From UBA1737 sp045653225 (GTDB lineage: Bacteria; Bacillota_I; Bacilli_A; ML615J-28; CAG-313): 21,603 bases of DNA. A program made the position numbers and the translations under genes. Shown here piece after piece: positions 16,477 through 21,603 of the stretch. Within the stretch, counting starts at the first letter, position 1. The number at the start of each line of letters is the position of its first letter. The notes beneath the pieces were generated by a model. It ran no database searches and was not told where the DNA came from. It was given only the letters and a program-made list of their open reading frames with translations. The stretch is taken from assembly GCA_045653225.1 (NCBI GenBank), contig JAZOLP010000033.1:1-21603 (forward strand), given 5' to 3'.

Positions 16477-17505
16477 ATGATTGATACTGGTATTAGTGTA
16501 TATGCTGGGCTTGATGATTATTCTAAAGAAGAAAATAAAAAATACTTAATTCGTGCGAAAGAATTGGGTATTACTCATGTCTTTAGTTCTGCTCATATAA
16601 ATGAAGCTAAAACTTCTTTTGAAGAATTACAAAGTATCATTGATGAATGTAATAATCTTGGTTTAAAATTAAGTTTAGATGTATCAAAACCGATTATGAG
16701 TAAATTTCCTATATTTAATGGATTATTTGCTTTAAGATTAGATTATGGTTTCACTGATGAAGAAATTATTAAACTTAGTCATGATGCTCCATATTTGGTT
16801 GAACTTAATGCATCGACTTTATCTTATGAACATATTAAAAGTTTAATTGATAATGGAATTAATACATCACGTACTCGCTTTACATTTAATTTCTACCCTA
16901 AACTTTATACTGGTCATGATATTAAAGATGTGTATAATAAAGCAAAAATTTGTAATGAAGTGGGTATATATGTTGGTGCTTTTATACCATCTCATGTTGG
17001 TTTTAGACCTCCTATGTATGAAGGGCTTCCTAGTGTTGAATCTCATAGAAATATGTTGTTAGATAATGCAATAGAAGAACTTAAAGCATGTGGAGTAAAT
17101 GGTATCTATTTTGGGGATGCTTATGCAAGTGAAGAAGAAATATCTACACTAGTCTTGCATAATGATTCTTCCATTCTATTAAAACTTAAATTAAATATTG
17201 AAGATGAATCACTTGATTATTTATATAACAAAACATATAGAATTAGACCTGATTTAAACAATTATATTTTGAGAGTATCTTCATTAAGAAGTACTGATGA
17301 AATTATAAGTTATAATACAGTAGAACGTAAATTATACGATGTTACAATAGATAATTCAAAATTTAAACGATATGCGGGTGAAATCAATATTGTATTGCAA
17401 GATTTACCAAAAGATGAAAGAGTTAATGTTATTGGTAGAATTGAAGCAACAGATGTTATAATTGAGGGATTAAAGAAAGAAAGAGTATTTAAATTTATTA
17501 AATAA
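16477..17505 (+). CDS. mupG: 6-phospho-N-acetylmuramidase MupG (DUF871, GH170)
   Basis: A cytoplasmic 342-residue enzyme matching the DUF871 family, close in length to S. aureus MupG. That enzyme cleaves MurNAc-6-phosphate-GlcNAc, the product of PTS import, into MurNAc-6-P and GlcNAc. Visible motifs are G-I-S-V-Y-A-G at the start, V-F-S-S-A-H-I-N-E, L-D-V-S, N-F-Y-P (138-141) with Y-T-G, G-F-R-P-P-M-Y-E-G-L-P-x-x-E-x-H-R, and the C-terminal cyclophilin-like part with R-I-R-P-D. The ribosome site is AAAGTGGTG (16463-16471). Oddly, no MurP-type PTS gene is nearby to make the phosphorylated substrate; it may be elsewhere, or this member may accept an unphosphorylated or differently made substrate. 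anmK follows after 15 bases. Confidence 0.88.
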   Translation: MIDTGISVYAGLDDYSKEENKKYLIRAKELGITHVFSSAHINEAKTSFEELQSIIDECNNLGLKLSLDVSKPIMSKFPIFNGLFALRLDYGFTDEEIIKLSHDAPYLVELNASTLSYEHIKSLIDNGINTSRTRFTFNFYPKLYTGHDIKDVYNKAKICNEVGIYVGAFIPSHVGFRPPMYEGLPSVESHRNMLLDNAIEELKACGVNGIYFGDAYASEEEISTLVLHNDSSILLKLKLNIEDESLDYLYNKTYRIRPDLNNYILRVSSLRSTDEIISYNTVERKLYDVTIDNSKFKRYAGEINIVLQDLPKDERVNVIGRIEATDVIIEGLKKERVFKFIK

Positions 17506-17520
17506 AAAAGGGGTGATTTT

Positions 17521-18654
17521 ATGCTTGCAATAGGTATAATGAGCGGAACATCATTAGATGGTGTTGATGCTTGTTTAGTTGAAATTAAAAAAAGTAAAAA
17601 GAATAAGTTTAATATGGTTCATTTTACTTATGTTCCATATGATAAAGAATTAAAAAAGAAAATATTAAATATATCATTAAATAACCCATGTAACATTCAA
17701 ACTATTTGTAGTTTAAATGTAGAAATTAGTAAAGCGTATGTTAAAGCTGTAAAAAAATTATTAAAAGATTCTAAAACAAAAGCTGCTGATGTAGAATTTA
17801 TTGCAATGCATGGTCAAACTGTATGGCATAATCCTGACGGAAAGGATAATTATGAATCTTCAACGTTACAACTAGGTGATCCAAGTGTTCTTGCAGCTGC
17901 ATTTAATATTAAAGTTGTTAGTAATTTTAGAACAATGGATATGGCTTGTGGTGGAGGCGGAGCTCCTTTAGTTCCTTTTGCAAATTATGTTTTATATTCT
18001 AGTAAAACAGAAAATATTGCTTTACAAAATATAGGTGGAATATCTAATGTTACATATCTAAAGAAAAATGCTACTTTAAAAGATATTGTAGCATTTGATA
18101 CAGGTCCAGGAAATATTTTAATTGACGCTGCAATGAGAAGATTATTTAGAAAAGATTTTGATGATTGTGGTAAAATAGCCAAAAAGGGTAGAGTTATTGA
18201 TGAAGTTCTTCAAGAACTAATGAATGATCCTTATTTATATCAAAAACTACCTAAAAGTACTGGAAGAGAAAAATATGGTGAAGCGTATTTATCAGAAATT
18301 ATTTTAAAAATTAGAGGTATAGGCGGAACTGATAGTGATATAATTACAACACTTGCTGCTTATACAGCTGATTGTATTATTTTCTCTTATGAAAAATTCT
18401 TACCACAAATTGATCGAGTAATCGTATCAGGTGGTGGTGTGTTTAATGAATTTATTATGGAACGTTTATCTCAAAAACTTCCTTGTGTTGTAGAAAAAGA
18501 AAAGAATTATGAATCACTTGAGGCTTTAAGTTTTGCTATTTTAGGATACTATACATTATTAGGTTATCCTACTAATGTTCCTTCTGTAACTGGAGCAAGT
18601 CGTCAATGTGTTTTAGGTAATATTACAAATCCTATTATTAGAGGTGAAATTTAA
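17521..18654 (+). CDS. anmK: Anhydro-N-acetylmuramic acid kinase AnmK
   Basis: A cytoplasmic sugar kinase of the ASKHA fold, 377 residues, the usual length. It opens and phosphorylates 1,6-anhydro-MurNAc to MurNAc-6-phosphate using ATP. Signatures are G-I-M-S-G-T-S-L-D-G-V-D (phosphate loop), M-H-G-Q-T-V-W-H, F-R-T-x-D-x-A-x-G-G-x-G-A-P-L-V-P, N-I-G-G-I-S-N, F-D-T-G-P-G-N with Asp193 as probable catalytic base, and V-S-G-G-G near the end. The ribosome site is AAAGGGGTG (17507-17515). Its stop overlaps the murQ start (TAATG), which couples the two steps. Anhydro-MurNAc comes from lytic transglycosylases, common in Gram-negatives and phages, so the gene suggests use of foreign wall fragments; the source is inference. 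Confidence 0.96.
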   Translation: MLAIGIMSGTSLDGVDACLVEIKKSKKNKFNMVHFTYVPYDKELKKKILNISLNNPCNIQTICSLNVEISKAYVKAVKKLLKDSKTKAADVEFIAMHGQTVWHNPDGKDNYESSTLQLGDPSVLAAAFNIKVVSNFRTMDMACGGGGAPLVPFANYVLYSSKTENIALQNIGGISNVTYLKKNATLKDIVAFDTGPGNILIDAAMRRLFRKDFDDCGKIAKKGRVIDEVLQELMNDPYLYQKLPKSTGREKYGEAYLSEIILKIRGIGGTDSDIITTLAAYTADCIIFSYEKFLPQIDRVIVSGGGVFNEFIMERLSQKLPCVVEKEKNYESLEALSFAILGYYTLLGYPTNVPSVTGASRQCVLGNITNPIIRGEI

Positions 18655-19568
18655 TGGGTGTAGACTTAAAGAAGATTTCTACTGAATCTAGAAATCAAAA
18701 TACTTTAGATATTGATATTGTTTCAACAATTGAGATATTAAAGAAAATTAATAATGAAGATAAAACCATTGCTTACTCTGTTGAAAAAGCATTAGATAGT
18801 ATTGCTACAGTTGTTGACTGCGTATATGATGCGTTCTTAAAAGGTGGAAGATTAATTTACATGGGAGCAGGTACTAGTGGTAGAATTGGTATTTTAGATG
18901 CTGTTGAATGCCCGCCTACTTATGGTGTTGATTATAATATGGTACAATGCTTAATGGCTGGTGGCGAAAAAGCATTTATTAAGGCTGTTGAAGGCGCTGA
19001 AGATTCGTTAACTGATGGTAAAATTGATTTACAAAAAATAAATTTATCTTCTTTTGATGTTGTTATAGGTATTGCTGCAAGTGGAAGAACTCCATATGTA
19101 ATAGGTGGTTTAAATTACGCTAATGAAGTTGGAGCTATAACTTCTTGTATAACTACAAGTGCTAATTCGGTTATTGAAGGGTTAGCTAAACATCCTATAG
19201 TTGTTGTAACTGGTCCAGAACCAATTACTGGAAGTACTAGAATGAAATCGGGAACTGCTCAAAAAATGATTTGTAATATGATTTCTACAGCTTCCATGGT
19301 TAAAATGGGGAAGGTATACGAAAATTTAATGATAGATGTTAAAGCTACTAATGAAAAATTGGTATCTAGAAGTTTAAGTATTATTTGTACTATTTTAGAA
19401 TGTGATAAAGAAGAAGCGCAACAACTTTTAAGCAAATATCATACTGTGAAAAAAGTAATATTCTCATCATTTACTGGTGAAGAAAATAATGAAATTATTG
19501 ACGAATATCTTAAAAAAGAACATGGAAATATTCGTAAAGCTATTAAGTGTTATAAGGAGAGTTTATAA
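18654..19568 (+). CDS. murQ: N-acetylmuramic acid 6-phosphate etherase MurQ
   Basis: A cytoplasmic SIS-domain etherase of 304 residues that converts MurNAc-6-phosphate to GlcNAc-6-phosphate and D-lactate. The family motifs are T-E-S-R-N near the N-terminus, G-R-L-I-Y-M-G-A-G-T-S-G-R-I-G, D-A-V-E-C-P-P-T-Y-G with Glu85 (the family's proposed acid/base), A-A-S-G-R-T-P-Y-V, and G-S-T-R-M-K-S-G-T-A-Q-K. The length matches the family. AGAGGTG at 18641-18647 lies inside anmK, and the start and stop codons overlap by one base at both ends (anmK-murQ and murQ-hydrolase). It is the point where the NamZ/MupG/AnmK branches converge. The next enzyme, NagA, is not in the window, whereas NagB is at 7851-8582. 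Confidence 0.97.
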   Translation: MGVDLKKISTESRNQNTLDIDIVSTIEILKKINNEDKTIAYSVEKALDSIATVVDCVYDAFLKGGRLIYMGAGTSGRIGILDAVECPPTYGVDYNMVQCLMAGGEKAFIKAVEGAEDSLTDGKIDLQKINLSSFDVVIGIAASGRTPYVIGGLNYANEVGAITSCITTSANSVIEGLAKHPIVVVTGPEPITGSTRMKSGTAQKMICNMISTASMVKMGKVYENLMIDVKATNEKLVSRSLSIICTILECDKEEAQQLLSKYHTVKKVIFSSFTGEENNEIIDEYLKKEHGNIRKAIKCYKESL

Positions 19569-20311
19569 TGAAAATTAATTATACAGAATTAAATGTAAAT
19601 GGATACATTATCAGAGGTTTATTTACAACACCTGACGATGGCGTATATAAAACAATTGCGGTAATGCTTCATGGCTATACTGGACACAAAAATGAAAATG
19701 GTTTTTTATTTAAACAATTAACTCAACGTTTTGTTGAACAAGGTATTGCAACACTTCGCTATGATTATTATGGAAGTGGTGATTCAGATGGTGAGTTTAG
19801 CAATCAAACTTTTGATACTGCAAGAAACGATGCAAAAGCTGTTATTGATCAAGCTATTAAATTAAATAATGGTAAGAAAATTATTCTTTGTGGTTTCTCA
19901 ATGGGTGGAGCTATCGCAGCAAGAATGAGTATTGAAAAAAGAGAATTCATTGAAAAACTTGTTTTAATGTCCCCAGCTGGATGCATGTTTAATATTTTAA
20001 CTACAACATTTAGAACTAAACCAATTGCTGAAAATGATTGTATTGATATTGGCGGATATTATGTCAGCAAAGACTTCTTAGATAGTTTAATGGGTGTAGA
20101 ATTCTATGAAGGGTTAGAAAACTTTACACAACCGGTTTTAATTACACAAGGTTCTGAAGATTTAGCTGTTAAACCTGAAGTTAGTAAAAAATATACTGAA
20201 TACTATAAAAACTGTGAATATGTAATAATTGAAGGAGCAACTCATTGTTATACTACAGTTCCTCATAGAAGAAAACTTCAAGAAACTATTTTAGCATTCT
20301 TAAATAAATAA
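19568..20311 (+). CDS. Alpha/beta hydrolase, cinnamoyl/feruloyl-esterase-like
   Basis: A soluble 247-residue hydrolase without signal peptide. The oxyanion region H-G-Y-T-G-H-K, the block L-R-Y-D-Y-Y-G-S-G-D-S-D-G, the nucleophile elbow G-F-S-M-G-G (Ser111), Asp198 (G-S-E-D) and His226 (A-T-H) form a complete triad. The pattern matches the bacterial cinnamoyl/feruloyl esterase-like group, which hydrolyses carboxylic esters. It starts in the murQ stop codon (one-base overlap), so it belongs to the muropeptide operon. A fitting but unproven role is removing O-acetyl groups from MurNAc or another ester on imported wall sugars. Alternatives are a lactyl-ester or general esterase. A bidirectional terminator follows. 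Confidence 0.85.
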   Translation: MKINYTELNVNGYIIRGLFTTPDDGVYKTIAVMLHGYTGHKNENGFLFKQLTQRFVEQGIATLRYDYYGSGDSDGEFSNQTFDTARNDAKAVIDQAIKLNNGKKIILCGFSMGGAIAARMSIEKREFIEKLVLMSPAGCMFNILTTTFRTKPIAENDCIDIGGYYVSKDFLDSLMGVEFYEGLENFTQPVLITQGSEDLAVKPEVSKKYTEYYKNCEYVIIEGATHCYTTVPHRRKLQETILAFLNK

Positions 20312-20353
20312 AATAAAAAACTGTATAGAGAATCTCTATACAGTTATTTTTTT
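20312..20353. terminator. Bidirectional terminator between the muropeptide operon and trpS
   Basis: A perfect 12-bp stem (20319-20330 with 20334-20345) has A-rich DNA on the left and T-rich DNA on the right, so it can stop both converging transcripts. It includes the trpS stop codon (20344-20346). Confidence 0.9.
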
Positions 20354-21345
20354 CTTCCTACACCAACTTTTCTTTTAACTTTTTGAACAGTTTTATTTGC
20401 AAAATAATTTGCTTTTTCAGCACCTTTATCAAGTACTTCATCTAAGTATTTATTATTATTAATAATTTCTTTATATTTAGTTTGAATAGGTAGAAGTTTA
20501 TCCACTACAGCATCACCAACAAGTTTCTTAAATTCACCATAATTTAAGTCTTTAGTTTCATTTACAGCTTCATCAATTGAAATACCTTTACAACAAGAAT
20601 AGATTGTAAGTAAATTACTAATTCCAGGTTTATTTTCAAGATCATATTTAATTACGCCATCACAGTCAGTAACAGCACTTGCAATTTTCTTTCTAATAAC
20701 ATTTGGTTCATCTAAAATAAAGATTGATGCTTTTTCAATTGGATCTGATTTACTCATTTTTTTAGTTGGGTCTTGTAATGACATTATTTTTGCACCTGTT
20801 TTTTGAATTAATGGTTCAGGTACTTTAAATGTATCAGAATATTTAGAATTAAATCTTATTGCTAAATTTCTAGTAATTTCAAGATGTTGTTTTTGGTCTG
20901 CTCCAACAGGTACACAATCTGCATTATAAAGTAAAATATCACCAGCCATTAAAACAGGATAAGTAAGAAGAGCTGTTGAGACACCTTCTACTTGTTTTTG
21001 TTTTTTGTCTTTGAATTGTGTCATTCTTTCAAGTTCACCAATATATGTAATTGTTTGTAGTAAGTATGCCATTTCAGCATGTGCTGTAACTTCTGATTGA
21101 ATAAATAGTGTAGTTACATCAGGATCTAGTCCGCAAGCAATATATAAAGCAGCTAAACTTTTAATGCTTGTTCTTAATTTCGCTGCTTCTTGAGGAACGG
21201 TAATTGCATGTAGGTCTGCAATAAATACAAATAGCTCTTTTTCTTCACCATTATTTTGTAAATCAACGAAGTTTTTGATTGCTCCTAAATAATTACCTAA
21301 AGTTAAAGTTCCTGACGGTTGAACACCAGATACGATTGTTTTCAT
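20344..21345 (-). CDS. trpS: Tryptophanyl-tRNA synthetase TrpS
   Basis: A class I aminoacyl-tRNA synthetase of 333 residues, the normal size, that charges tRNA-Trp using ATP. The HIGH-equivalent motif T-L-G-N is at residues 15-18 after Q-P-S-G, and K-M-S-K-S is at 196-200. Other family segments are G-D-I-L-L-Y and V-P-V-G-x-D-Q-x-Q-H-L-E-like (here G-A-D-Q-K-Q-H-L-E). The C-terminus ends in a basic run (K-V-K-R-K-V-G-V-G-R-K-K). AGAGAGG (complement of 21354-21360) supports the start. It is a housekeeping gene unrelated to the sugar locus and is controlled by the T-box leader upstream. Confidence 0.98.
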   Translation of the reverse strand: MKTIVSGVQPSGTLTLGNYLGAIKNFVDLQNNGEEKELFVFIADLHAITVPQEAAKLRTSIKSLAALYIACGLDPDVTTLFIQSEVTAHAEMAYLLQTITYIGELERMTQFKDKKQKQVEGVSTALLTYPVLMAGDILLYNADCVPVGADQKQHLEITRNLAIRFNSKYSDTFKVPEPLIQKTGAKIMSLQDPTKKMSKSDPIEKASIFILDEPNVIRKKIASAVTDCDGVIKYDLENKPGISNLLTIYSCCKGISIDEAVNETKDLNYGEFKKLVGDAVVDKLLPIQTKYKEIINNNKYLDEVLDKGAEKANYFANKTVQKVKRKVGVGRKK

Positions 21346-21360
21346 ATTATATACCTCTCT

Positions 21361-21590
21361 TATAAAATAAAAAATGCTAGTTCCTTATTCTAAAGGACGA
21401 ACTAGCTCGTGGTACCACCTAAAGTTTAAAAGATATAAATCTTTCCTCATTATTGAAATTAACGCTTATCTAACGGATATGCATTTCCTCATATCTTATC
21501 CAAGATCCATTCAATAAGTTAGTAACATACCTTGTTTCACTATCTAAGGCTCCCTAAATGTATTAAACTTATTTACTATTTCTTTTCATT
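21361..21590 (-). promoter_or_regulatory. tRNA-Trp T-box leader of trpS
   Basis: On the minus strand, the stem I helix AATAAGTT (21566-21573) pairs with AACTTATT (21513-21520). Below it lies the specifier loop, with AGTA on the 5' side and GAATGGA on the 3' side; the specifier is TGG, the complement of 21507-21509, matching tRNA-Trp and the downstream gene. The T-box TTTAGGTGGTACCACG is the complement of 21408-21423, with UGG ready to pair with the uncharged tRNA end. The antiterminator helix ACGA/TCGT follows. The consensus AGGGTGG...CCGCG is replaced by AGGTGG...CCACG. The exact 5' end and promoter are uncertain and may lie at or beyond the window edge. Confidence 0.92.
21365..21406 (-). 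terminator. T-box-controlled terminator hairpin of trpS
   Basis: On the minus strand, GCTAGTTCGTCCTT (complement of 21393-21406) pairs with AAGGAACTAGC (complement of 21376-21386) with a three-base bulge, followed by ATTTTTT. Its 5' arm overlaps the antiterminator, giving the two exclusive folds expected of a T-box. Confidence 0.88.
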
Positions 21591-21603
21591 TAATTTAAAA
21601 TAT

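Noticed and set aside
1..21603. CRISPR arrays, insertion sequences, phage genes, toxin-antitoxin or defence systems, tRNA or rRNA genes
   Set aside because: I saw no spaced direct repeats, transposase or integrase motifs, or RNA-gene signatures; the window is a metabolic and surface-protein locus plus trpS.

Overview
The window is low-GC DNA from a bacterium of the Bacillota/Mycoplasmatota type. Evidence for this: strong AGGAGG-type ribosome binding sites, A/T-ending codons, intrinsic terminators, a tRNA-Trp T-box leader before trpS, CUT1 sugar permeases without their own ATPase, and YesL-like DUF624 proteins. All 17 genes end in TAA (14) or TAG (3). None ends in TGA, and tryptophan is read from TGG. 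I cannot tell from this window whether the cell has its own wall; an uncultured Erysipelotrichia- or RF39/Acholeplasma-like lineage is plausible but is inference.

Layout. (1) 3-3942: the end of a probable DUF5696 protein, two ABC sugar permeases and a DUF624 membrane protein, closed by a terminator. (2) 4010-8582: a secreted phosphodiester-glycosidase (NAGPA-domain) surface protein, cytoplasmic NagZ and NagB, closed by a strong terminator. (3) 8583-14507: a near-consensus promoter with a CcpA/LacI-type operator at the predicted +1, a 933-residue surface protein of unknown function, a terminator that looks leaky, a tandem GNAT acetyltransferase and a sugar-binding lipoprotein. (4) 14544-20353: an extended -10 promoter and a tightly packed operon DUF624-namZ-mupG-anmK-murQ-alpha/beta hydrolase. 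(5) 20344-21603, minus strand: trpS and its T-box leader, converging on operon 4 at a shared bidirectional terminator.

Together, regions 1-4 look like an amino-sugar and cell-wall-fragment scavenging locus. Surface proteins and a lipoprotein would collect or trim glycans, and the CUT1 permeases would import them. NagZ and NamZ, both without signal peptides, would remove GlcNAc and MurNAc alternately from the non-reducing end. MupG would split MurNAc-6P-GlcNAc, AnmK would make MurNAc-6P from anhydro-MurNAc, MurQ would convert MurNAc-6P to GlcNAc-6P plus lactate, and NagB would feed fructose-6-P to glycolysis. Not present in the window: nagA, a MurNAc kinase or MurP-type PTS, the ABC ATPase and a dedicated regulator.

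The most unusual signal is a shared C-terminal tail (Lys-Cys-Gly-x-Lys, a hydrophobic helix, then a basic end) on two otherwise different surface proteins. It suggests an LPXTG-independent, cysteine-based anchoring or sorting system.
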